NCBI RefSeq assembly: GCF_010093535.1
Contig: NW_022985172.1
Location: 1,312,340 to 1,376,339, forward strand
Length of the DNA stretch: 64,000 nt
Direction: 5' to 3'
Source of the DNA: Lindgomyces ingoldianus
Taxonomy: Eukaryota; Ascomycota; Dothideomycetes; Pleosporales; Lindgomycetaceae
Under the pieces are notes generated by a model. The model did not search any database and had not been told where the DNA came from. It saw only the letters and a list, made by a program, of their open reading frames with translations. Made by a program: the position numbers and the translations under genes. How positions within the stretch are numbered: position 1 is the first letter of the stretch; each line of letters opens with the position of its first letter. Shown here piece after piece: positions 45,105-55,091 of the stretch.

Positions 45105-45340
45105 AGTTGGCGTTAGTTTCGATGAAAGGGGGGTGATCAGCCGTGGCTTTGGAGGTTCCAAGCACCTGTTTTAAGTGCCAACAATGTCAGTTACAACAGA
45201 TGAATATGCAGTTTCGTTCCCCCTCGCCCCACACGCCTGGGGTTGATTGGAATGAATCGGGGTGAGTAGTAAGCACTATCCATTCTTAAATTGGTTCACT
45301 CCACTAGCGTGGAGCTAGGGGTGACGGCGGATACCCATCA

Positions 45341-45499
45341 ATGATAATGGCTGACTTTGAAACTCAGCTAGCTGAAAGCTCCACCATCAAATGCTTTTGC
45401 GGAGGAGAGAAATTCCGCAAGCACAGGTTCGTTATACAATCGTGTAAGTACAGGCGGGTGAATTCTTCAAGGTATTCTGGTCAGGAAGATGCCCAATAG
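45341..45499 (+). pseudogene. Short orphan ORF with an N-terminal exon look (52 aa)
   Basis: The ORF starts MIMADFETQLAESSTIKCFCGG and continues EKFRKHRF. The CxCGGxxF arrangement is reminiscent of the start of glutathione-dependent formaldehyde-activating (GFA) family proteins. After about 29 codons it overlaps the antisense 3' end of the HET gene, and no continuation is found. It could be a truncated remnant or chance. Confidence 0.2.
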
Positions 45500-47477
45500 A
45501 GAATGCTCCAATTCGACGAAAAACTTTATCTTCAATCTTTTCTAATACAAGTCCTAGAAAACGCATACTGGCGTCGGTTGTTTCTGTCCACTGTTTGCAG
45601 TAGAAGATTGGGGCACACCACGTATTCTTCCTGAGATTCGTGTCATCCAGATCGTCGAAAATGACGTCGTTCCAGACATCGTCTAGGAACGGAGCGGTTT
45701 CTTCGCGTACCAGCTTATCTTGGCCAGGGCTTTCAACACTTGGTGTCCTGGAAATCAGTGAAATGCAGTACGAATATCCCTGCGCTCTATCTACACCTCT
45801 ACCAAGAGCTTCCCCTCTTGGATCCTTCGAAGCAATAATTGCTCTTGCGAGGGGTCCAGTCAAACGTAGTGACGGATAGCTGGCCGGTAGGTTCCCCCCA
45901 GGCCATATGCTGCTGTTTTCATTCACTTCCCAGTGAGAGATGAGAGGAGTCTCTTCAGTCCCTGAAGCCAACTCGGTCCATACAGGGCAATCCAAGGAAG
46001 CCCAACTCCACGAAGGAGCTCGCTGATTACTTGGGCGGACCATTTCCCACGTTCTCTTATCCAAGGCTGCTCTCGCCCAAAGGAGACAGTAAGGTAAATC
46101 GGCTTCCCACATCCCAACAAAGAACCTACCGCGGGATAGCCCCCTAGAGTTGAGAATGGAGACTAGCCCGGAGAGAGCTACTAGTTTATCTTTGCTAAAC
46201 GTGAGCTCGCACTTACTGTAGTCTTGGATCAAGACAGACCATGCACCATCGTCCTCAGTGAAGTCAGTCTTCCAGAATCGGTTCCTTCTTTCATGGAAAG
46301 ATCGTAGCACGCTCGGCACCTGCACCGGGTATGATTCAGTTGCTGTCAACGTACGGCATTCCCAGATGAGCTCCGATCCAGCAAAGTGTATCATCCGTGT
46401 TGCTAGCAGCCTTTCTTGCATGACCCATGCTCTCCGAAGCAGAGGTTGGTGAGAAAAGCCCTTGGCCCACTCCAAGTTGTTTTCTACAACTATGTATTCT
46501 CGGCCTGGCACTACTCCCCAAGATATCAGCCCCACCGAAGGATTACCACCCATTGAGCTAAAGAGACTACCATCGCTGTTGACGGCTGCAGTCGCCGCGA
46601 TATTGATGATTGCCTGAGTGTAGATTATCCCCATCAAGCCAGATTCTCTATTCCAATCTTCCTCCGAATCCTGGCAAATACAAAGGGAGTCAATCCACAG
46701 ATACCTAATACCAAGTTGCCAACATATTGCGATAGCATCTGAGAAGACTCTTGGAAGTGACTGGCGGGAAATCCCTTCTTTCAATTGAGCCATGTTGTGC
46801 ATCAAAAGTTGGAGGGGCTGGGTTCCCCCCCAACGGTGGCTCAGAGTAGCATAAACTGGCAACGAACTTGGGAGGCTCTCGCCGTTAAAAATGACGAGTT
46901 TGGCTGGCTCAGTAGACCCAGGCTCGCCGATATCAATCAATCGATGTGGGATATACGGCCAGTCAAAAAGTGAACGGCATTCTGCATGATTCCCGAGGCA
47001 GTCTTGGTACCATTTTGTGAGGGTTTCCTGGGAGGTCGGGGAATTTGATACATTCGGATGGCGATGTTCTCTGGGGTTGTCTAACTCTGTCAGTTCAGAT
47101 GTATTGACCCATAATAAGACTGATATACATGGTAGTAAAATAAAGACCATAGTGCGGAGGATCTCATCGTATCCAAGTACTCGAGAAACTTCAATCTGAA
47201 GCTCCATCTGACGACCTTGAAGGATTGCTTGCTGAAGGCTCACGCTTTGGTGGAGGATTTTGAAAGATGTGTTAACTTCGGCTCCAGTCCAATCTTCTTC
47301 CCCAAACCCAATGATGCATTCAAGCCAGATGGCCTTACATATGCGACAGTCGGCGGATGCAGATTGTTTAAGGCTGGAGAGGTGGGAGTGGTGAATGCCC
47401 TGGACTGAATGAGACCAATCCTCATCATCGAGACCCCATTTACTTTCGAAGATTTCAAGACAAATAGCACAGAACAT
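45432..47477 (-). CDS. HET-domain (heterokaryon incompatibility) protein (681 aa)
   Basis: A single exon starts at ATG 47477. The N-terminus has a Cys-rich stretch (MFCAICLEIFESKWG .. SADCRICKAIW) often seen in fungal HET proteins. The HET domain spans about residues 205-355, with YATLSHRWGGTQPLQL, YLWIDSLCICQDSEEDWNRESGLMGIIY and RRAWVMQERLLATRMIHF. The C-terminal WSWASLDCPVW is also typical of the family. The protein would act in self/non-self recognition or stress-induced cell death, which is known for the family and not shown for this gene. It is on the same strand as the other HET gene and the two SDRs between them. Confidence 0.9.
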   Translation of the reverse strand: MFCAICLEIFESKWGLDDEDWSHSVQGIHHSHLSSLKQSASADCRICKAIWLECIIGFGEEDWTGAEVNTSFKILHQSVSLQQAILQGRQMELQIEVSRVLGYDEILRTMVFILLPCISVLLWVNTSELTELDNPREHRHPNVSNSPTSQETLTKWYQDCLGNHAECRSLFDWPYIPHRLIDIGEPGSTEPAKLVIFNGESLPSSLPVYATLSHRWGGTQPLQLLMHNMAQLKEGISRQSLPRVFSDAIAICWQLGIRYLWIDSLCICQDSEEDWNRESGLMGIIYTQAIINIAATAAVNSDGSLFSSMGGNPSVGLISWGVVPGREYIVVENNLEWAKGFSHQPLLRRAWVMQERLLATRMIHFAGSELIWECRTLTATESYPVQVPSVLRSFHERRNRFWKTDFTEDDGAWSVLIQDYSKCELTFSKDKLVALSGLVSILNSRGLSRGRFFVGMWEADLPYCLLWARAALDKRTWEMVRPSNQRAPSWSWASLDCPVWTELASGTEETPLISHWEVNENSSIWPGGNLPASYPSLRLTGPLARAIIASKDPRGEALGRGVDRAQGYSYCISLISRTPSVESPGQDKLVREETAPFLDDVWNDVIFDDLDDTNLRKNTWCAPIFYCKQWTETTDASMRFLGLVLEKIEDKVFRRIGAFSIGHLPDQNTLKNSPACTYTIV

Positions 47478-48106
47478 TTCAGATGATATTTAGAATGATG
47501 ACGCGGAACAAACTAGTGCGGAGTTGTTGGATGGGTGTTGAAGATTCCTTGCAGGAGTTTCGGATTGAACTAATCTACATTTGGACTCGCTCGGATACAA
47601 TATTGAAATACCTAGCTCATGACTGCGTCCATCTCTCCATGTGCAGGTATTAACTTCTATCGAAATAACGTGCCCTTTGTGATTCTTAAAACACCGTTGA
47701 ACCGCAGTGCTCCCCAAAGTCAGCCCCCAAGCAACATATCGATAATTTTGGGGCGTTCCCATGTCTGACCCACCAAATCCGCCTTGCAGCCTCTGGGCAC
47801 AGCCCGAGGCAGCCTACGGATCCATCGGAGCCACCCCTCTCTATGCCATAACAAGAAAAGTGCGTAAGGCGTGACCCGCTATGCATGTGTTTCAAGTGCG
47901 GCACAGTACTTAGTTTGTGGCGCGCATCGGGGCCGTTTGGAGGACACCTGGTTTATAAGTGTTGGAGGAGCCGCGATTTCAGTTTTTAGTATTTTGTTAT
48001 ATCTACTACTATGTAAGAAAAATTTGCTAGTTCTACCAAGACCCTAAGGCATCCTACCACCGTTTTTCAACTGCAGAATACTTCCTTTGAGGGTCGAAAG
48101 CCCACC
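47478..48106. other. Divergent promoter region
   Basis: This region lies between the minus-strand HET gene and the plus-strand membrane-protein gene. A 90-codon minus frame (47490-47762) starts with ATG but shows no motif. It is more likely 5' flank of the HET gene. Confidence 0.35.
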
Positions 48107-48875
48107 ATGGCAGGCTCTGTCCTCAACATGAGAATTATCACAAAATCCATATCACACACCCTCCGCGCCATCTCTGTAGTTACATTCCCACCTGGATTCC
48201 TCTTCCTTCTGATCCAAGGGATCGCATCCGGGCGAGTCAACCCCGCCATCGGGATCCTCCCACTGTTCTGCTCTTCCGCCTTCTCCGCTTTCCTTTTGTA
48301 CAACGAGAGAAAATGCGGGTGTCAGTCATCTGGCCTGACGGGCACACCAATTCACTTCGTTGCGGATTTCCTGTTGGGTATTGGGCTACTTGTCTGTCTG
48401 ATTTTGGCCTGGGTATTTCTGCCACATTCATACGATGGAGGGATGGTTATGCTGGGGACGTATTGCACAAATTTCCTTGGCGTGAATTTGTAAGACTCTC
48501 AATCCCCTTTCTATTTGCCTTCAGGTTTAATTTCCTTCCCCTTTCCTTCCCCTTTCCGCCTTCCCTCATTCACCCTCCCCTCCCCTCCCCATTAGATTCT
48601 CTTCATACTCCCTGTTCCCGCTTTGTTCTTTACTGATTAGTCCTAGTCTCGTTCACTTCTACTTCACCGTGCGACAACTCTACGATGCCGTCACCCCTGG
48701 CGCGAACTACGTTACCTCGTGCCCGCATTGCAAATATGGACCGTCGTTTTTACCGACCGTTGGGAGAGGATCGCGGAAAGGATATGCACCGTTGCTGGAT
48801 GGAGAGGGTCGGCCAATGGGGGATGGGCCGAATGAAGATGAACATGCGGATGGGATGAACACCTCTACTGTTTAA
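48107..48875 (+). CDS. Small multi-pass membrane protein, one intron (203 aa)
   Basis: Exons are 48107-48489 and 48647-48875. The 157-nt intron (GTAAGA..TAG) is strongly pyrimidine-rich. The start has a CACCATGG context. Four hydrophobic segments are visible: ISVVTFPPGFLFLLIQGI, AIGILPLFCSSAFSAFLLY, FVADFLLGIGLLVCLILAWVF, and a segment spanning the junction (VMLGTYCTNFLGVNFLVHFYFTV). They are followed by a soluble tail with CPHCKYGPSF and an acidic end. The layout resembles four-helix fungal plasma-membrane proteins. The family is not recognised and the function is unknown. Confidence 0.7.
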
Positions 48876-49291
48876 GGAGATACATCCATGTAGCCTTATT
48901 GCTTCCTGTCGGAACCCTTAGAATAGTGCCGGTTCCGAAACGCGAATAAAGTCAATTCCGGCTAGGACGATCTTACATAACCTGAGAATATTTGGAGCTT
49001 CTGTCCTCTCCTACAAGATCATAGTAGAGAGATAAATAGAAAGGCCTCTTTGGTCGTTCGAGCGGCTGAAATGCTGAAGGGCTATCACTATCGCCCCCTC
49101 AGAGTTCAGATCTCGGGGATGAAACCCAGGAGGAGAAGAATGAATCGTAAGGCATGACATTGCAGCACTGAAGCCGATATATAGTTCTCTATATAATGTC
49201 TATATGGCAAACCCCAAATAGATGCGCTCAAATCAATCATTTTACCCTCAACACTACTCTGTCGCTCGCCAATGAAGTCTACCCACACACT
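48876..49291. other. Intergenic between convergent genes
   Basis: The 0.4 kb is shared by the 3' flanks of two convergent genes. Nothing is recognised. Confidence 0.35.
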
Positions 49292-50203
49292 CTATACTGT
49301 GATATCTATTCTCTGCACACCCACACACCTCTCTGCCAACTCCCTCAACCCCTCTGCCATCCTGTCATCCTCGTGCTTCCTCTTAGCATTAACATCCCCA
49401 GCCCACTCCACATCCCTCCACTCTCTCGGATTCCGCTGCAACCGCAATTCCATCTCCTCACAATCCCTCTTAGTGTCCTGCGTCCACCACATCGGCAACA
49501 AGCCATTACGGCGTTCCGCCTCGTTCAAGAAATGCCGGAAAGTAGGAATCGGATTAACGCTATGGTGGTCATCTGCATCGTGGAGAGAACACCTGGGACG
49601 TACCATGCTACTGGCATTCCAGGATTCATTAGCGAGGAGTCGGTACGCGTCGATCAGGTGCTTATAGACGGTCATAGAATCCAGAGCATGGAGGTTGATT
49701 TTTACGATATCCGGAGATACTGGGCTAGGAAAGCCGCTTGGGCTGCTTGGACATGAGGGTTGGGGGGTGATGGTATACGGTGAGTGAGAATGATGCGGGG
49801 CTCGGGTGCAGCTAGCCTTGTGCGACTTCCAGTCCGCCCTTTGACAGGCTTTGGAGCAGTAATACACCGCTTGACATCGAGAGCAGCGGAGTAGAGGCGG
49901 ACCGGTGGCGATAAGTGAAGAAAAGCCGCATGTCGCACACATCGGAGCTGTTGAATATCAGTGAGAGTACCCGTCGAGGAGTATTGAAAGTCGCAAAGAC
50001 ATAGGATGCAGATGCCTACCCTCACGAACGTCCCTTGCGCCTTCTCGAATCTCTGGAGAAGAATGGCAGGGATGTTGACCCTCTTCAACCTTGTCAATCT
50101 CCATCTCCGAACCATCTTCAACCTGCACTTCCCTCACCTCCTCCTTCCCACCCCTCGTAGCCATAGTTGCGAAAACATTGAGAAGAACGGAACGCGGGGG
50201 CAT
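49292..50203 (-). CDS. MYND zinc-finger protein, one intron (279 aa)
   Basis: The exons, in transcript order, are 50203-50020 and 49947-49292, with a 72-nt intron. The first exon encodes an acidic, unstructured N-terminus, and an alternative Met lies at 50164. The MYND finger follows directly: C65-x2-C68, C83-x2-C86, C92, C96, H104 and C108 (text CSRCQAVYYCSKACQRADWKSH). A Pro/Ser linker and a charged helical C-terminal half (HFLNEAERRNGLLPMWW, REWRDVEWAGDV) complete the protein. No SET domain is present. MYND fingers bind proline-rich partners, often in transcription or signalling. The partner here is unknown. Confidence 0.82.
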
Positions 50204-53200
50204 ATCAGCCCAAAAATCAAATAATTATTTCACAACCACAACAACCACAAAACAAGAGTGGTGAACTTTCGCACAGTTTTGCAAAGAATACAAGGGGGGA
50301 GAAAAGGTTTTGAAGGTCCCCGCCCATCTGGCCGAAAATGTTGCCCAAGAAAAGCGGTGTGAGGTTTTGACAGCTGGGAAGCACGGATCGCACGCTAACC
50401 CAGGAACCCACGTAAGGCTGAAGTTTCACGGTTTCGCGAAGTCACATGTCTTTCAGCTCGGAAAAAACTCCCACGTGCGACATGTCCCGATCGAGCAAAC
50501 AAATTTTGAAGGTTCCTGCCAAGATAGGTCGGTCGTTCCACATCACGAGAACACATCTCCAGGCGCACGCAAGGCATTCAACGCTGGCGCAGCATAGGCA
50601 CACATGCAGACATCACAAGGTCTACCTGCCCCTCGTACCACGGCTCCATGTACCCGCATGAACACCCACGATGTTTGCCATGGAGGAGAGGCAAAGAATG
50701 CTGTGTTACTACGCGGTAGAAAGCGGTCAGTTTCGGGTGGAAAAGTAAGGAGAGCAGGCGGCAAAGTCAAACGCTTGAATGATCTCCTTGCTGCGGAGAA
50801 AGACAATGTGAGGTGTTGCGAATTGATCAGGAGATCGTGTGCGTGAGAACATATAAGTCACTGTTTGCTATGTCGCCGTGTAGCGTAGCATATACACACT
50901 TCGCAGCAAGGAATAAGTGGCTAGCCAAGTAGAGATCTCAACGCAGGTCTCTGGCAGGTCACGGAATTCATGATGTGAGACTTGTTGCCAAAAGCAGATT
51001 GGCGAATGGGATCTGAAAGTGTGGGGTCTTTCAACGGTTTGCTCCGATATACGAACGACTGTCGGAGCTGTGACTGCGAAATTCATGACAAAAAGTATTG
51101 AGCTCCGACAAAGCGTGACCTTTCGTCGGTGAAGCAAAAAAAATACTACTTGGCCTTGGATCCCTGATCCGGTGGCCGGTGAGAGAAATGAGGCTCAAAT
51201 GGCCGCCTTATTTCCATCAATATCCTTGGTCTATCTTGGACGAGAATGGGCTTATTCAGTAGATCTGGTGATGACGCTGCAGCTGTTTGACTATCCGGAC
51301 AGTAGCGTGAGCGCAACGGGGGAGAAGATGCAGCCGCAAGTGGGCGTGCAGATGGGAATGGCATGCTACCCCTATGATGCTGAGGCGAAGTGAGGGAATC
51401 GAGACTCTGGGCTCTGTAAGAGGGACGGAATTCGCACTCACACATCATCCGACGACAGCCGAAATAATCAAGGGCCAGGAGATTCTGGGTTGTATTAGCA
51501 GCGTGTGACCCATGAGCATTGCATTTAGGACAAGGCACTGATACCCATCAAGCGCAAACATTCAACAACCAAAGCAAAGAGAAGATCACCCAAATGCAGG
51601 TATAGGATGATTTGAGGAGGCCCAGTGCTCCAAGACAGGCATGAAGTGAATCAGAGATACAAAACCATAAATAGAGGGAAATCTGTATATCAGAGAGGGT
51701 TTGGTAATCCAGCGCTGGAGCCTAGTGATGGCTAATCAGAATTTAGTCAGCGGCGCAGAAGTGAATAATTGCCTTTCAATGGCCTTTCGAGTGACCGATG
51801 GGAAGTGAACGCGAAGCCTCTATCAGTTTTGCGGACGGAAGTAGTCCCGAGCGAAAGGTCCCGAGCGAAAGGTTTACGTATGCGTGGTTGATGTTCGAGG
51901 CCACGAGGCACATGTATCCTTTGGCTGGTATTCCCCGCTCTTGTTGGACAATGCCGTTTCCCGGATTGCCGGAAGATTTTCAAGGTGTCAGCGGGCCACA
52001 TGTGCGAAATGCCTAGTATTTGGCCACAGATGTCATAATTCTGAGGATTCCAACTATCATGGTTCGTCCGGCTATGATCCACCAGGCAACTGAAACCTTG
52101 TGTAACGGAGGAGTGCTTTACGTATATTCCAGCGTCGGGAAATATGCCTCCACAAGTGTGGCCTCTTTAATGAGGTAATTAGTAAACCTCTTTATCTTGT
52201 GCTTGGAATGGGGTGCCTAACAATGGATGCTAAAGAAGGCAGACGTCAGCTAGTAACGCCCAAACCTTGGGCGATTGCAACAGTCCAGGTGAAGCGTTCG
52301 ACAAGCAAAAGAAAAGCTAGAGAAACTTGCCCCTTCTAGATCTAGGGCATCGTAGTGGTGTGAGGGATCCGACTTCCGCACGCGAGCATCTGTTTAAGCA
52401 ACTGTGACGTTGGTAGAGCCTCAGAGGCAGACCAGTTTTCCGCCAAGAGCGATGACTTCCCATCAGCTGCCAACTGGACATCCAAACTCCAGACCGACGA
52501 CGGCTATCTGAGGTAACATGCGGGGCGGGCCGACTTGTGGCAGACCAGTCACACCTGCAGACATCCGACTTCATGGTTCGTTTGCTTTCGATACGAGAAG
52601 TTGCCTTGAGTCACCGATACCCGAAACGGAAAGAGTAAGACGCCGGAGAAAAGTGTGAGGATGAAGGTGTTAGTGATTTCCAAGACCAAAAGGTGCATTT
52701 CGGAATCTTGTGTATCAGAGCTGACGTTGCCATAGAATTTTTCATAACGAGGGCGGGGCCAAGTGCCACGATCAGCTCGGCAGGGTTTGTGAACTGTGCA
52801 GTTTGGCGGCGAAAAGACGCAAAAGACCCTATAGGGTGTGGCCGTGCTGCGGCAGGATTGTCGAATAGCAGCAGCGCATTTTCCGGTCAGACAAGAGGAG
52901 AATGGATTATATGGGACCACCAAGCGATTGAATGCACTCTTAATGCAGGTTACTGCAGCCCGCGGGAACAGGCTCGAGGATAGGGAATGAGTCGCCTACG
53001 ATTGCTGTTGACAGTGTCTCCTCGACCCTCGCCGCCTTCAGATGTTGCGCGGCAACGTTTCGCGCAGAAGGGCGGTACGACCCTGGAAACAAGTGTTGTG
53101 CGACGTGAAATCATCAGCCGCCGGCCAAAGCAGCGACCGCAGCTGCTGTCGAGTAGATAGCGAAGAAGAGATGAATGTGCACACAATCAATCGTCGTGCA

Positions 53201-54104
53201 AGCGCGTTCCTTCCCCTAGCAGCCACGGCCGCCCGGGGGGGGGGTGAGGCTGTGCGCATTCCGTGTTGCGGTGAATGTCTGGGGAATGAAGCGCAACTGC
53301 GCAGGAGCAGTCCTGCGTGACGACTGTGCAAGAGGTGGGCTCTAGGCGCTAGTATGCAAAGGGAGTGGCTGAGAAGAATTGCGCCTTCTAGTTCGCAGGC
53401 ATCACCGCACGCCATCAACGCCATCCTGGGGCGAAGTCGAATCACCACCCATCGACTCTAACAACTCCACCCTGGAATCCAGTGAGTCTTGTCTGTCCGG
53501 TTTCGCGACGGAGCAAACTGCAAACGCCCACTGTGCGTTGGTGCTATCGCCGGCTTTCAGGAGTCATCGCGGCTGCTGGTGCACTTGGCGGTCTTTTGGA
53601 CGAAGGAATGACAGACTGACACCAATAGCGGCGCCCTTCGCAACCGTGTGCCGGCAGTCTTCTGACTGCTCTGCGGCATGCCAGATGGAAGCGCGCTCCC
53701 GGGTCTCCTGCGTCTCCTTCTTTCGTCATGAGAGACAGTGGGCCGGGGGTTTGACCGCCCTCGCAAGCCTCGACAAGGGCTGCACCCCTGTACCTAGGCG
53801 TGCAGGCATCCGCCCCAAGGCATCCGTGATGCCTTAGCTCCAGAAACATATATTTCAAGGGCCTCGCTGCCACTTTCCATCTTCACCCACAACTCCTTCT
53901 GGCACACCCACAACATAAAGTCTGTCCATCCCCAGTCTGTTGGACTCTGGCATAGCACCTTCAGAGTCTTCAACACTACTGCAGCTCAGTCCTTTGCTTA
54001 GCAAAGTGACCTCAACTACATCCACCCATACCATCCTGGCCCCAATCACCACCACGGCTTCCCATTTACGCTCCATTCTAAAGAATTCACCCACCACCAC
54101 CAGA
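50204..54104. other. Long region with no convincing gene
   Basis: Many short frames overlap on both strands, and none of them (50310, 50543, 51146, 51747, 53038, 53379 and 53544) shows a family motif except as noted for 51146-51532. The section 53000-53800 is GC-rich, which keeps frames open by chance. A 14-bp exact tandem repeat (GTCCCGAGCGAAAG twice) lies at 51844-51871, and a run of G near 53236-53245. The final 200 bp is the CT-rich leader of the next gene. Confidence 0.35.
51146..51532 (-). CDS. Possible exon with CPKC motif
   Basis: The minus frame contains PCPKCNAHGSHAANTTQNLL then DYFGCRRMMC, a Cys/His pattern that looks like a zinc-binding segment. A TATCAG splice acceptor sits directly before it and the frame lacks an ATG, so it reads like a second exon. 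After CRRMMC a GTGAGTG donor follows, and the rest of the frame is less protein-like. No first exon with matching phase was found. No family is recognised. Confidence 0.28.
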   Translation of the reverse strand, partial: CPKCNAHGSHAANTTQNLLALDYFGCRRMMCECEFRPSYRAQSLDSLTSPQHHRGSMPFPSARPLAAASSPPLRSRYCPDSQTAAASSPDLLNKPILVQDRPRILMEIRRPFEPHFSHRPPDQGSKAK

Positions 54105-54836
54105 ATGCCCTCCATTTCTCGCCAATCCACTATGCCGACTGTCATCCAGTCCAAGTCCTCGAAATCCTCCTCCAAGAAGGAGCGAGTAGTCGGCTTCCTC
54201 AAAGACCCCGTGAGCGCTGTGTCACGTCCTGTGAACACGGAGGAAAGCTGGGCGGCCTACGACTTTGAGATGCACGCCCGTAAATGCGCCTACTGCATCA
54301 ACCCCTACAACGTCCACCGATCTCACGAGCAGCTCTGTGATGTTGGTCACCGCCTTGCTCAAGAGGTTGCACGATACATCTACAATAATGCCAACGGCGA
54401 CACATATTCCACATTCGAGGAAGACCACAAGCTTGTCCGCGTTGAGATTCCTGCCGGCTACGACCAAGTCCGGAGCCTTCTAAAGGCTATGGAACGATCA
54501 CTCCGACACCGATCACGAACTCCATTCGTTTCCATGGACCGCACCTACTACGTCTCAACCCGCATCCCAGAGCGGACTCGATCGGTCAAGATTGAACAGG
54601 CCTCCAAGCCGAAACCGCGACCACGGTCCGGTGAGATCGTTGATTGGCCAACACCAAAGTCGACCAAGCCCAAGGTCATGACCGAAGTCAACAGCTCCGT
54701 CAGCTCGAAGCGAGGGTCTCTGTACGAGCAAGACCTCGCCATTCAACGACGAAACGCCCAACGATACTCTGTAGAAGTTCGAGAGCCGTCTGCGCGCGAC
54801 ATCCGCGAGCACCGCCTCTCCGGATACTACAGGTGA
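54105..54836 (+). CDS. Hypothetical protein with a Cys/His cluster (243 aa)
   Basis: The start at ATG 54105 is preferred; the frame is open upstream but begins only at a TTG. A basic Ser/Lys-rich N-terminus (residues 1-30) precedes ESWAAYDFEMHARKCAYC and NVHRSHEQLCDVGHRLAQEV. In that text Cys61, Cys64, Cys78 and His82 form a plausible zinc site. The C-terminal half is basic, Ser/Arg/Pro-rich and likely disordered (YYVSTRIPERTRSVKIEQ, SSKRGSLYEQDLAIQRRNAQRY). The leader (53880-54104) is CT-rich. The text looks conserved, but I cannot attach a function. Nuclear or RNA-associated roles would be guesses. Confidence 0.75.
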   Translation: MPSISRQSTMPTVIQSKSSKSSSKKERVVGFLKDPVSAVSRPVNTEESWAAYDFEMHARKCAYCINPYNVHRSHEQLCDVGHRLAQEVARYIYNNANGDTYSTFEEDHKLVRVEIPAGYDQVRSLLKAMERSLRHRSRTPFVSMDRTYYVSTRIPERTRSVKIEQASKPKPRPRSGEIVDWPTPKSTKPKVMTEVNSSVSSKRGSLYEQDLAIQRRNAQRYSVEVREPSARDIREHRLSGYYR

Positions 54837-54905
54837 AGAGGCTACGAATTTCTTTTGTTACTTTGACGCTTTACAACCACACGATCAATATATCTATACC
54901 ACACA

Positions 54906-55091
54906 ATGTCACCGGCGCGAGACGACCCGGTCCACCCTCCACGCTTCGCGGATGCTGAAACAGCTCCGCATGAACCTACTGCCGCTGTCTCTATTCCAGC
55001 ATAAACAAGATCGATCACTTTGGTCCTTGTTGCTCTGCTTGCAGGAAAAAGCATTGCATTTGCTGTTTTGATAAGGATATGGGATGAATGA
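54906..55091 (+). CDS. Small ORF with an in-frame stop before a membrane segment
   Basis: ATG 54906 (ACACAATG context) opens a 32-codon frame (MSPARDDPVHPPRFADAETA..) ending in TAA at 55002-55004. The same frame then stays open to TGA at 55089-55091 and encodes a hydrophobic helix (SITLVLVALLAGKSIAFAV). One base out of phase, the same bases read as a Cys-rich string (CCSACRKKHCICC). This Cys-rich frame would be reached if a CTCTATTCCAG at 54989-54999 is a splice acceptor. Which reading is real cannot be settled by eye. Confidence 0.3.

Noticed and set aside
47490..47762. 90-codon minus-strand ORF with ATG upstream of the HET gene
   Set aside because: No motif is present. It lies directly in the 5' flank of the HET gene, where a leader is expected.
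53038..53873. Several 100-150-codon overlapping frames on both strands
   Set aside because: High local GC keeps all frames open. The texts have no motif and are mutually antisense.
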